A stretch of DNA of 64,000 nt, from NCBI GenBank assembly GCA_949987705.1, contig CATLJY010000085.1, positions 1-64,000 on the forward strand, in the 5' to 3' direction. This DNA comes from Thereva unica. Its lineage: Eukaryota > Arthropoda > Insecta > Diptera > Therevidae. The notes beneath the pieces are model-generated. The model was given only the letters and a program-made list of their open reading frames with translations, ran no database searches and had not been told where the DNA came from. The position numbers and the translations under genes were made by a program. This document shows, piece by piece, positions 1 through 14,484 of the stretch; within the stretch, counting starts at the first letter, position 1; each line of letters opens with the position of its first letter.

Positions 1-3000
1 TTAAATTCACTTAATTCACCGAAATTAAGTTACATTCATCGAATACATCGAAAATAACTTAAATTCACTTAATTCACCGAAATTAAGTTATATTCATCGA
101 ATACATCGAAAATAAGTTAAATTCACTTAATTCATCGAAATTGAGTTTCATACATCGAATACATCGAAAATAACTTAAATTCACTTAATTCATCGAAATT
201 AAGTTACATTCATCGAATACATCGAAAATAACTTGAAATCACTTAATTCATCGAAATTAAGTTACATTCATCGAATACACCGAAAATAAGTTAAATTCAC
301 TTAATTCATCGAAATTGAGTTTCATACATCGAATACATCGAAAATAACTTGAAATCACTTAATTCATCGAAATTAAGTTACATTCATCGAATACATCGAA
401 AATAAGTTAAATTCACTTAATTCATCGAAATTGAGTTTCATACATCGAATACATCGAAAATAACTTAAATTCACTTAATTCATCGAAATTAAGTTACATT
501 CATCGAATACATCGAAAATAAGTTAAATTCACTTAATTCACCGAAATTAAGTTATATTCATCGAATACATCGAAAATAAGTTAAATTCACTTAATTCATC
601 GAAATTGAGTTTCATACATCGAATACATCGAAAATAACTTAAATTCACTTAATTCATCGAAATTAAGTTACATTCATCGAATACATCGAAAATAACTTGA
701 AATCACTTAATTCATCGAAATTAAGTTACATTCATCGAATACATCAAAAATAAGTTAAATTCACTTAATTCATCGAAATTGAGTTTCATACATCGAATAC
801 ATCGAAAATAACTTAAATTCACTTAATTCATCGAAATCAAGTTACATTCATCGAATTCATCGAAAATAACTTGAAATCACTTAATTCATCGAAATTAAGT
901 TACATTCATCGAATACATCGAAAATAAGTTAAATTCACTTAATTCATCGAAATTGAGTTTCATACATCGAATACATCGAAAATAACTTAAATTCACTTAA
1001 TTCATCGAAATCAAGTTACATTCATCGAATTCATCGAAAATAACTTGAAATCACTTAATTCATCGAAATTAAGTTACATTCATCGAATACATCGAAAATA
1101 AGTTTAATTCACTTAATTCATCGAAATTGAGTTTCATACATCGAATACATCGAAAATAACTTAAATTCACTTAATTCATCGAAATTAAGTTACATTCATC
1201 GAATACATCGAAAATAACTTAAATTTACTTAATTCACCGAAATTAAGTTATATTCATCGAATACATCGAAAATAAGTTAAATTCACTTAATTCATCGAAA
1301 TTGAGTTTCATACATCGAATACATCGAAAATAACTTAAATTCACTTAATTAATCGAAATTAAGTTACATTCATCGAATACATCGAAAATAACTTGAAATC
1401 ACTTAATTCATCGAAATTAAGTTACATTCATCGAATACATCGAAAATAAGTTAAATTCACTTAATTCATCGAAATTGAGTTTCATACATCGAATACATCG
1501 AAAATAACTTGAAATCACTTAATTCATCGAAATTAAGTTACATTCATCGAATACATCGAAAATAAGTTAAATTCACTTAATTCATCGAAATTGAGTTTCA
1601 TACATCGAATACATCGAAAATAACTTAAATTCACTTAATTCATCGAAATTAAGTTACATTCATCGAATACATCGAAAATAAATTAAATTCACTTAATTCA
1701 CCGAAATTAAGTTATATTCATCGAATACATCGAAAATAAGTTAAATTCACTTAATTCATCGAAATTGAGTTTCATACATCGAATACATCGAAAATAACTT
1801 AAATTCACTTAATTCATCGAAATTAAGTTACATTCATCGAATACATCGAAAATAACTTGAAATCACTTAATTCATCGAAATTAAGTTACATTCATCGAAT
1901 ACATCGAAAATAAGTTAAATTCACTTAATTCATCGAAATTGAGTTTCATACATCGAATACATCGAAAATAACTTAAATTCACTTAATTCATCGAAATCAA
2001 GTTACATTCATCGAATTCATCGAAAATAACTTGAAATCACTTAATTCATCGAAATTAAGTTACATTCATCGAATACATCGAAAATAAGTTCAATTCACTT
2101 AATTCACCGAAATTAAGTTACATTCATCGAATACATCGAAAATAACTTGAAATCACTTAATTCATCGAAATTAAGTTACATTCATCGAATACATCGAAAA
2201 TAAGTTAAATTCACTTAATTCATCGAAATTGAGTTTCATACATCGAATACATCGAAAATAACTTGAAATCACTTAATTCATCGAAATTAAGTTACATTCA
2301 TCGAATACATCGAAAGTAAGTTAAATTCACTTAATTCATCGAAATTGAGTTACATTCATCGAATACATCGAAAATAAGTTAAATTCACTTAATTCATCGA
2401 AATTAAGTTACATTCATCGAATACATCGAAAATAACTTAAATTCACTTAATTCACCGAAATTAAGTTATATTCATCGAATACATCGAAAATAAGTTAAAT
2501 TCACTTAATTCATCGAAATTGAGTTTCATACTCGAATACATCGAAAATAACTTAAATTCACTTAATTCATCGAAATTAAGTTACATTCATCGAATACATC
2601 GAAAATAACTTGAAGTCACTTAATTCATCGAAATTAAGTTACATTCATCGAATACATCGAAAATAACTTAAATTCACTTAATTCATCGAAATCAAGTTAC
2701 ATTCATCGAATTCATCGAAAATAACTTGAAATCACTTAATTCATCGAAATTAAGTTACATTCATCGAATACATCGAAAATAAGTTAAATTCACTTAATTC
2801 ATCGAAATTGAGTTTCATACATCGAATACATCGAAAATAACTTGAAATCACTTAATTCATCGAAATTAAGTTACATTCATCGAATACATCGAAAATAAGT
2901 TAAATTCACTTAATTCATCGAAATTGAGTTTCATACATCGAATACATCGAAAATAACTTGAAATCACTTAATTCATCGAAATTAAGTTACATTCATCGAA

Positions 3001-6000
3001 TACATCGAAAATAAGTTAAATTCACTTAATTCATCGAAATTGAGTTTCATACATCGAATACATCGAAAATAACTTAAATTCACTTAATTCATCGAAATTA
3101 AGTTACATTCATCGAATACATCGAAAATAACTTAAATTCACTTAATTCACCGAAATTAAGTTATATTCATCGAATACATCGAAAATAAGTTAAATTCACT
3201 TAATTCACCGAAATTAAGTTACATTCATCGAATACATCGAAAATAACTTAAATTCACTTAATTCATCGAAATTAAGTTACATTCATCGAATACATCGAAA
3301 ATAACTTAAATTTACTTAATTCACCGAAATTAAGTTATATTCATCGAATACATCGAAAATAAGTTAAATTCACTTAATTCATCGAAATTGAGTTTCATAC
3401 ATCGAATACATCGAAAATAACTTAAATTCACTTAATTCATCGAAATTAAGTTACATTCATCGAATACATCGAAAATAACTTGAAATCACTTAATTCATCG
3501 AAATTAAGTTACATTCATCGAATACATCGAAAATAAGTTAAATTCACTTAATTCATCGAAATTGAGTTTCATACATCGAATACATCGAAAATAACTTGAA
3601 ATCACTTAATTCATCGAAATTAAGTTACATTCATCGAATACATCGAAAATAAGTTAAATTCACTTAATTCATCGAAATTGAGTTTCATACATCGAATACA
3701 TCGAAAATAACTTAAATTCACTTAATTCATCGAAATTAAGTTACATTCATCGAATACATCGAAAATAAGTTAAATTCACTTAATTCACCGAAATTAAGTT
3801 ATATTCATCGAATACATCGAAAATAAGTTAAATTCACTTAATTCATCGAAATTAAGTTACATTCATCGAATACATCGAAAATAACTTGAAATCACTTAAT
3901 TCATCGAAATTAAGTTACATTCATCGAATACATCGAAAATAACTTGAAATCACTTAATTCATCGAAATTAAGTTACATTCATCGAATACATCGAAAATAA
4001 GTTAAATTCACTTAATTCATCGAAATTGAGTTTCATACATCGAATACATCGAAAATAACTTAAATTCACTTAATTCATCGAAATCAAGTTACATTCATCG
4101 AATTCTTCGAAAATAACTTGAAATCACTTAATTCATCGAAATTAAGTTACATTCATCGAATACATCGAAAATAAGTTCAATTCACTTAATTCACCGAAAT
4201 TAAGTTACATTCATCGAATACATCGAAAATAACTTGAAATCACTTAATTCATCGAAATTAAGTTACATTCATCGAATACATCGAAAATAAGTTAAATTCA
4301 CTTAATTCATCGAAATTGAGTTTCATACATCGAATACATCGAACTTGAAATCACTTAATTCATCGAAATTAAGTTACATTCATCGAATACATCGAAAATA
4401 AGTTAAATTCACTTAATTCATCGAAATTGAGTTACATTCATCGAATACATCGAAAATAACTTAAATTCACTTAATTCATCGAAATTAAGTTACATTCATC
4501 GAATACATCGAAAATAACTTAAATTCACTTAATTCACCGAAATTAAGTTATATTCATCGAATACATCGAAAATAAGTTAAATTCACTTAATTCATCGAAA
4601 TTGAGTTTCATACATCGAATACATCGAAAATAACTTAAATTCATTTAATTCATCGAAATCAAGTTACATTCATCGAATTCATCGAAAATAATTTGAAATC
4701 ACTTAATTCATCGAAATTAAGTTACATTCATCGAATACATCGAAAATAAGTTCAATTCACTTACTTCATCGAAATTGAGTTACATTCATCGAATACATCG
4801 AAAATAAGTTAAATTCACTTAATTCATCGAAATTAAGTTACATTCATCGAATACATCGAAAATAACTTAAATTCACTTAATTCACCGAAATTAAGTTATA
4901 TTCATCGAATACATCGAAAATAAGTTAAATTCACTTAATTCATCGAAATTGAGTTTCATACTCGAATACATCGAAAATAACTTAAATTCACTTAATTCAT
5001 CGAAATTAAGTTACATTCATCGAATACATCGAAAATAACTTGAAGTCACTTAATTCATCGAAATTAAGTTACATTCATCGAATACATCGAAAATAACTTA
5101 AATTCACTTAATTCATCGAAATCAAGTTACATTCATTGAATTCATCGAAAATAACTTGAAATCACTTAATTCATCGAAATTAAGTTACATTCATCGAATA
5201 CATCGAAAATAAGTTCAATTCACTTAATTCATCGAAATTGAGTTACATTCATCGAATACATCGAAAATAAGTTAAATTCACTTAATTCATCGAAATTAAG
5301 TTACATTCATCGAATACATCGAAAATAACTTGAAATCACTTAATTAATCGAAATTAAGTTACATTCATCGAATACATCGAAAATAAGTTAAATTCACTTA
5401 ATTCATTGAAATTGAGTTTCATACATCGAATACATCGAAAATAACTTGAAATCACTTAATTCATCGAAATTAAGTTACATTCATCGAATACATCGAAAAT
5501 AAGTTAAATTCACTTAATTCATCGAAATTGAGTTTCATACATCGAATACATCGAAAATAACTTGAAATCACTTAATTCATCGAAATTAAGTTACATTCAT
5601 CGAATACATCGAAAATAAGTTAAATTCACTTAATTCATCGAAATTGAGTTTCATACATCGAATACATCGAAAATAACTTAAATTCACTTAATTCATCGAA
5701 ATTAAGTTACATTCATCGAATACATCGAAAATAACTTAAATTCACTTAATTCACCGAAATTAAGTTATATTCATCGAATACATCGAAAATAAGTTAAATT
5801 CACTTAATTCACCGAAATTAAGTTACATTCATCGAATACATCGAAAATAACTTGAAATCACTTAATTAATCGAAATTAAGTTACATTCATCGAATACATC
5901 GAAAATAAGTTAAATTCACTTAATTCATCGAAATTGAGTTTCATACATCGAATACATCGAAAATAACTTAAATTCACTTAATTCATCGAAATCAAGTTAC

Positions 6001-7869
6001 ATTCATCGAATTCATCGAAAATAACTTGAAATCACTTAATTCATCGAAATTAAGTTACATTCATCGAATACATCGAAAATAAGTTCAATTCACTTAATTC
6101 ACCGAAATTAAGTTACATTCATCGAATACATCGAAAATAACTTGAAATCACTTAATTCATCGAAATTAAGTTACATTCATCGAATACATCGAAAATAAGT
6201 TAAATTCACTTAATTCATCGAAATTGAGTTACATTCATCGAATACATCGAAAATAACTTAAATTCACTTAATTCATCGAAATTAAGTTACATTCATCGAA
6301 TACATCGAAAATAACTTAAATTCACTTAATTCACCGAAATTAAGTTATATTCATCGAATACATCGAAAATAAGTTAAATTCACTTAATTCATCGAAATTG
6401 AGTTTCATACATCGAATACATCGAAAATAACTTAAATTCACTTAATTCATCGAAATCAAGTTACATTCATCGAATTCATCGAAAATAACTTGAAATCACT
6501 TAATTCATCGAAATTAAGTTACATTCATCGAATACATCGAAAATAAGTTCAATTCACTTACTTCATCGAAATTGAGTTACATTCATCGAATACATCGAAA
6601 ATAAGTTAAATTCACTTAATTCATCGAAATTAAGTTACATTCATCGAATACATCGAAAATAACTTAAATTCACTTAATTCACCGAAATTAAGTTATATTC
6701 ATCGAATACATCGAAAATAAGTTAAATTCACTTAATTCATCGAAATTGAGTTTCATACTCGAATACATCGAAAATAACTTAAATTCACTTAATTCATCGA
6801 AATTAAGTTACATTCATCGAATACATCGAAAATAACTTGAAATCACTTAATTCATCGAAATTAAGTTACATTCATCGAATACATCGAAAATAAGTTAAAT
6901 TCACTTAATTCATCGAAATTGAGTTTCATACATCGAATACATCGAAAATAACTTGAAATCACTTAATTCATCGAAATTAAGTTACATTCATCGAATACAT
7001 CGAAAATAAGTTAAATTCACTTAATTCATCGAAATTGAGTTTCATACATCGAATACATCGAAAATAAGTTAAATTCACTTAATTCATCGAAATTGAGTTT
7101 CATACATCGAATACATCGAAAATAACTTAAATTCACTTAATTCATCGAAATCAAGTTACATTCATCGAATACATCGAAAATAACTTGAAATCACTTAATT
7201 CATCGAAATTAAGTTACATTCATCGAATACATCGAAAATAAGTTAAATTCACTTAATTCATCGAAACTGAGTTTCATACATCGAATACATCGAAAATAAC
7301 TTGAAATCACTTAATTCATCGAAATTAAGTTACATTCATCGAATACATCGAAAATAAGTTAAATTCACTTAATTCATCGAAATTGAGTTTCATACATCGA
7401 AAATAACTTAAATTCACTTAATTCATCGAAATCAAGTTACATTCATCGAATTCATCGAAAATAACTTGAAATCACTTAATTCATCGAAATTAAGTTACAT
7501 TCATCGAATACATCGAAAATAAGTTCAATTCACTTAATTCATCGAAATTAAGTTACATTCATCGAATACATCGAAAATAAGTTAAATTCACTTAATTCAT
7601 CGAAATTGAGTTTCATACATCGAATACATCGAAAATAACTTAAATTCACTTAATTCATTGAAATTAAGTTACATTCATCGAATACATCGAAAATAACTTA
7701 AATTCACTTAATTCACCGAAATTAAGTTATATTCATCGAATACATCGAAAATAAGTTAAATTCACTTAATTCATCGAAATTGAGTTTCATACATCGAATA
7801 CATCGAAAATAACTTAAATTCACTTAATTCATCGAAATTAAGTTACATTCATCGAATACATCGAAAATA

Positions 7870-10800
7870 ACTTGAAATCACTTAATTCATCGAAATCAAG
7901 TTACATTCATCGAATTCATCGAAAATAACTTGAAATCACTTAATTCATCGAAATTAAGTTACATTCATCGAATACATCGAAAATAAGTTCAATTCACTTA
8001 CTTCATCGAAATTGAGTTACATTCATCGAATACATCGAAAATAAGTTAAATTCACTTAATTCATCGAAATTAAGTTACATTCATCGAATACATCGAAAAT
8101 AACTTAAATTCACTTAATTCACCGAAATTAAGTTATATTCATCGAATACATCGAAAATAAGTTAAATTCACTTAATTCATCGAAATTGAGTTTCATACTC
8201 GAATACATCGAAAATAACTTAAATTCACTTAATTCATCGAAATTAAGTTACATTCATCGAATACATCGAAAATAACTTGAAATCACTTAATTCATCGAAA
8301 TTAAGTTACATTCATCGAATACATCGAAAATAAGTTAAATTCACTAATTCATCGAAATTGAGTTTCATACATCGAATACATCGAAAATAACTTGAAATCA
8401 CTTAATTCATCGAAATTAAGTTACATTCATCGAATACATCGAAAATAAGTTAAATTCACTTAATTCATCGAAATTGAGTTTCATACATCGAATACATCGA
8501 AAATAAGTTAAATTCACTTAATTCATCGAAATTGAGTTTCATACATCGAATACATCGAAAATAACTTAAATTCACTTAATTCATCGAAATCAAGTTACAT
8601 TCATCGAATACATCGAAAATAACTTGAAATCACTTAATTCATCGAAATTAAGTTACATTCATCGAATACATCGAAAATAAGTTAAATTCACTTAATTCAT
8701 CGAAACTGAGTTTCATACATCGAATACATCGAAAATAACTTGAAATCACTTAATTCATCGAAATTAAGTTACATTCATCGAATACATCGAAAATAAGTTA
8801 AATTCACTTAATTCATCGAAATTGAGTTTCATACATCGAAAATAACTTAAATTCACTTAATTCATCGAAATCAAGTTACATTCATCGAATTCATCGAAAA
8901 TAACTTGAAATCACTTAATTCATCGAAATTAAGTTACATTCATCGAATACATCGAAAATAAGTTCAATTCACTTAATTCATCGAAATTAAGTTACATTCA
9001 TCGAATACATCGAAAATAAGTTAAATTCACTTAATTCATCGAAATTGAGTTTCATACATCGAATACATCGAAAATAACTTAAATTCACTTAATTCATTGA
9101 AATTAAGTTACATTCATCGAATACATCGAAAATAACTTAAATTCACTTAATTCACCGAAATTAAGTTATATTCATCGAATACATCGAAAATAAGTTAAAT
9201 TCACTTAATTCATCGAAATTGAGTTTCATACATCGAATACATCGAAAATAACTTAAATTCACTTAATTCATCGAAATTAAGTTACATTCATCGAATACAT
9301 CGAAAATAACTTGAAATCACTTAATTCATCGAAATTAAGTTACATTCATCGAATACATCGAAAATAAGTTAAATTCACTTAATTCATCGAAATTGAGTTT
9401 CATACATCGAATACATCGAAAATAACTTAAATTCACTTAATTCACCGAAATTAAGTTATATTCATCGAATACATCGAAAATAAGTTAAATTCACTTAATT
9501 CATCGAAATTGAGTTTCATACATCGAATACATCGAAAATAACTTAAATTCACTTAATTCATCGAAATCAAGTTACATTCATCGAATTCATCGCAAATAAC
9601 TTGAAATCACTTAATTCATCGAAATTAAGTTACATTCATCGAATACATCGAAAATAAGTTCAATTCACTTAATTCATCGAAATTAAGTTACATTCATCGA
9701 ATACATCGAAAATAAGTTAAATTCACTTAATTCACCGAAATTAAGTTATATTCATCGAATACATCGAAAATAAGTTAAATTCACTTAATTCATCGAAATT
9801 GAGTTTCATACATCGAATACATCGAAAATAACTTAAATTCACTTAATTCATCGAAATTAAGTTACATTCATCGAATACATCGAAAATAACTTGAAATCAC
9901 TTAATTCATCGAAATTAAATTACATTCATCGAATACATCGAAAATAAGTTAAATTCACTTAATTGATCGAAATTGAGTTTCATACATCGAATACATCGAA
10001 AATAACTTGAAATCACTTAATTCATCGAAATTAAGTTACATTCATCGAATACATCGAAAATAAGTTAAATTCACTTAATTCATCGAAATTGAGTTTCATA
10101 CATCGAATACATCGAAAATAACTTAAATTCACTTAATTCATCGAAATTAAGTTACATTCATCGAATACATCGAAAATAACTTAAATTCACTTAATTCACC
10201 GAAATTAAGTTATATTCATCGAATACATCGAAAATAAGTTAAATTCACTTAATTCATCGAAATTGAGTTTCATACATCGAATACATCGAAAATAACTTAA
10301 ATTCACTTAATTCATCGAAATTAAGTTACATTCATCGAATACATCGAAAATAACTTGAAATCACTTAATTCATCGAAATTAAGTTACATTCATCGAATAC
10401 ATCGAAAATAAGTTAAATTCACTTAATTCATCGAAATTGAGTTTCATACATCGAATACATCGAAAATAACTTGAAATCACTTAATTCATCGAAATTAAGT
10501 TACATTCATCGAATACATCGAAAATAAGTTAAATTCACTTAATTCATCGAAATTGAGTTTCATACATCGAATACATCGAAAATAACTTAAATTCACTTAA
10601 TTCATCGAAATCAAGTTACATTCATCGAATTCATCGAAAATAACTTGAAATCACTTAATTCATCGAAATTAAGTTACATTCATCGAATACATCGAAAATA
10701 AGTTCAATTCACTTAATTCATCGAAATTAAGTTACATTCATCGAATACATCGAAAATAAGTTAAATTCACTTAATTCATCGAAATTGAGTTTCATACATC

Positions 10801-13766
10801 GAATACATCGAAAATAACTTGAAATCACTTAATTCATCGAAATCAAGTTACATTCATCGAATTCATCGAAAATAACTTGAAATCACTTAATTCATCGAAA
10901 TTAAGTTACATTCATCGAATACATCGAAAATAAGTTCAATTCACTTACTTCATCGAAATTGAGTTACATTCATCGAATACATCGAAAATAAGTTAAATTC
11001 ACTTAATTCATCGAAATTAAGTTACATTCATCGAATACATCGAAAATAACTTAAATTCACTTAATTCACCGAAATTAAGTTATATTCATCGAATACATCG
11101 AAAATAAGTTAAATTCACTTAATTCATCGAAATTGAGTTTCATACTCGAATACATCGAAAATAACTTAAATTCACTTAATTCATCGAAATTAAGTTACAT
11201 TCATCGAATACATCGAAAATAACTTGAAATCACTTAATTCATCGAAATTAAGTTACATTCATCGAATACATCGAAAATAAGTTAAATTCACTTAATTCAT
11301 CGAAATTGAGTTTCATACATCGAATACATCGAAAATAACTTGAAATCACTTAATTCATCGAAATTAAGTTACATTCATCGAATACATCGAAAATAAGTTA
11401 AATTCACTTAATTCATCGAAATTGAGTTTCATACATCGAATACATCGAAAATAAGTTAAATTCACTTAATTCATCGAAATTGAGTTTCATACATCGAATA
11501 CATCGAAAATAACTTAAATTCACTTAATTCATCGAAATCAAGTTACATTCATCGAATACATCGAAAATAACTTGAAATCACTTAATTCATCGAAATTAAG
11601 TTACATTCATCGAATACATCGAAAATAAGTTAAATTCACTTAATTCATCGAAACTGAGTTTCATACATCGAATACATCGAAAATAACTTGAAATCACTTA
11701 ATTCATCGAAATTAAGTTACATTCATCGAATACATCGAAAATAAGTTAAATTCACTTAATTCATCGAAATTGAGTTTCATACATCGAAAATAACTTAAAT
11801 TCACTTAATTCATCGAAATCAAGTTACATTCATCGAATTCATCGAAAATAACTTGAAATCACTTAATTCATCGAAATTAAGTTACATTCATCGAATACAT
11901 CGAAAATAAGTTCAATTCACTTAATTCATCGAAATTAAGTTACATTCATCGAATACATCGAAAATAAGTTAAATTCACTTAATTCATCGAAATTGAGTTT
12001 CATACATCGAATACATCGAAAATAACTTAAATTCACTTAATTCATTGAAATTAAGTTACATTCATCGAATACATCGAAAATAACTTAAATTCACTTAATT
12101 CACCGAAATTAAGTTATATTCATCGAATACATCGAAAATAAGTTAAATTCACTTAATTCATCGAAATTGAGTTTCATACATCGAATACATCGAAAATAAC
12201 TTAAATTCACTTAATTCATCGAAATTAAGTTACATTCATCGAATACATCGAAAATAACTTGAAATCACTTAATTCATCGAAATTAAGTTACATTCATCGA
12301 ATACATCGAAAATAAGTTAAATTCACTTAATTCATCGAAATTGAGTTTCATACATCGAATACATCGAAAATAACTTAAATTCACTTAATTCACCGAAATT
12401 AAGTTATATTCATCGAATACATCGAAAATAAGTTAAATTCACTTAATTCATCGAAATTGAGTTTCATACATCGAATACATCGAAAATAACTTAAATTCAC
12501 TTAATTCATCGAAATCAAGTTACATTCATCGAATTCATCGCAAATAACTTGAAATCACTTAATTCATCGAAATTAAGTTACATTCATCGAATACATCGAA
12601 AATAAGTTCAATTCACTTAATTCATCGAAATTAAGTTACATTCATCGAATACATCGAAAATAAGTTAAATTCACTTAATTCACCGAAATTAAGTTATATT
12701 CATCGAATACATCGAAAATAAGTTAAATTCACTTAATTCATCGAAATTGAGTTTCATACATCGAATACATCGAAAATAACTTAAATTCACTTAATTCATC
12801 GAAATTAAGTTACATTCATCGAATACATCGAAAATAACTTGAAATCACTTAATTCATCGAAATTAAATTACATTCATCGAATACATCGAAAATAAGTTAA
12901 ATTCACTTAATTGATCGAAATTGAGTTTCATACATCGAATACATCGAAAATAACTTGAAATCACTTAATTCATCGAAATTAAGTTACATTCATCGAATAC
13001 ATCGAAAATAAGTTAAATTCACTTAATTCATCGAAATTGAGTTTCATACATCGAATACATCGAAAATAACTTAAATTCACTTAATTCATCGAAATTAAGT
13101 TACATTCATCGAATACATCGAAAATAACTTAAATTCACTTAATTCACCGAAATTAAGTTATATTCATCGAATACATCGAAAATAAGTTAAATTCACTTAA
13201 TTCATCGAAATTGAGTTTCATACATCGAATACATCGAAAATAACTTAAATTCACTTAATTCATCGAAATTAAGTTACATTCATCGAATACATCGAAAATA
13301 ACTTGAAATCACTTAATTCATCGAAATTAAGTTACATTCATCGAATACATCGAAAATAAGTTAAATTCACTTAATTCATCGAAATTGAGTTTCATACATC
13401 GAATACATCGAAAATAACTTGAAATCACTTAATTCATCGAAATTAAGTTACATTCATCGAATACATCGAAAATAAGTTAAATTCACTTAATTCATCGAAA
13501 TTGAGTTTCATACATCGAATACATCGAAAATAACTTAAATTCACTTAATTCATCGAAATCAAGTTACATTCATCGAATTCATCGAAAATAACTTGAAATC
13601 ACTTAATTCATCGAAATTAAGTTACATTCATCGAATACATCGAAAATAAGTTCAATTCACTTAATTCATCGAAATTAAGTTACATTCATCGAATACATCG
13701 AAAATAAGTTAAATTCACTTAATTCATCGAAATTGAGTTTCATACATCGAATACATCGAAAATAAC
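7870..13766 (+). repeat. 2948-bp tandem duplication inside satellite block 1
   Basis: Two adjacent copies, about 7870-10817 and 10818-13766. Rare variants recur at a fixed 2948-bp step: TTACTTCATC (7997 and 10944), CGAAACTGAG (8706 and 11654), CATCGCAAATA (9593 and 12541) and TTGATCG (9965 and 12913). The step equals 51 monomers minus a 9-bp and a 1-bp deletion carried by the copy. Both copies open with the same chimeric monomer, which starts like type B but has the AATCAAG and GAATTC of type E, probably marking the exchange junction. The edges are placed to within about 20 bp. Confidence 0.85.
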
Positions 13767-14472
13767 TTGAAATCACTTAATTCATCGAAATTAAGTTACA
13801 TTCATCGAATACTTCGAAAATAAGTTAAATTCACTTAATTCATCGAAATTGAGTTTCATACATCGAATACATCGAAAATAACTTAAATTCACTTAATTCA
13901 CCGAAATTAAGTTATATTCATCGAATACATCGAAAATAAGTTAAATTCACTTAATTCATCGAAATTGAGTTTCATACATCGAATACATCGAAAATAACTT
14001 AAATTCCTTAATTCATCGAAATCAAGTTACATTCATCGAATTCATCGAAAATAACTTGAAATCACTTAATTCATCGAAATTAAGTTACATTCATCGAATA
14101 CATCGAAAATAAGTTCAATTCACTTAATTCATCGAAATTGAGTTACATTCATCGAATACATCGAAAATAAGTTAAATTCACTTAATTCATCGAGATTAAG
14201 TTACATTCATCGAATACATCGAAAATAACTTAAATTCACTTAATTCACCGAAATTAAGTTATATTCATCGAATACATCGAAAATAAGTTAAATTCACTTA
14301 ATTCATCGAAATTGAGTTTCATACATCGAATACATCGAAAATAACTTAAATTCACTTAATTCATCGAAATCAAGTTACATTCATCGAATACATCGAAAAT
14401 AACTTGAAATCACTTAATTCATCGAAATTAAGTTACATTCATCGAATACATCGAAAATAAGTTAAATTCACT

Positions 14473-14484
14473 TAATTCATCGAA
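14473..14484 (+). repeat. Target-site duplication, left copy (LINE)
   Basis: The 12 bases TAATTCATCGAA at the left edge of the LINE recur directly after its 3' end. Removing the element and one copy restores a perfect type A satellite monomer, so this is the target-site duplication of a target-primed reverse transcription event. One or two bases of length are ambiguous because the element's tail is TA-rich. Confidence 0.9.

Larger units (their letters stand above)
1..14484 (+). repeat. 58-bp satellite array, block 1
   Basis: Head-to-tail 58-bp monomers, all in one orientation, each opening TTAAATTC, TTGAAATC or TTCAATTC and ending CGAAAATAAC or CGAAAATAAG. A monomer carries three CATCGAA boxes (CACCGAA in some types) with CpGs at monomer positions 20, 40 and 49. 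Types differ at a few diagnostic sites: GAGTTTCATAC (type A), TTGAAATC start (B), CACCGAAATT plus TTATATTC (C), AAGTTACATTC (D), AATCAAG plus GAATTC (E), TTCAATTC start (F). Larger duplications are layered on top: landmark spacing is 1440 bp (6557/7997), 1797 bp (4961/6758) and 2948 bp (8706/11654, 9593/12541, 9965/12913). I see no gene, tRNA or promoter in this stretch. Confidence 0.98.

Noticed and set aside
4330..4345. Five-base deletion giving CATCGAACTTGAAATC
   Set aside because: Single small slip in one monomer; no wider structure attached to it.
1..14484. Regular short repeats suggesting a CRISPR array
   Set aside because: Repeats are directly adjacent with no unique spacers, vary by type and run for tens of kilobases with no cas genes; this is eukaryotic satellite DNA.
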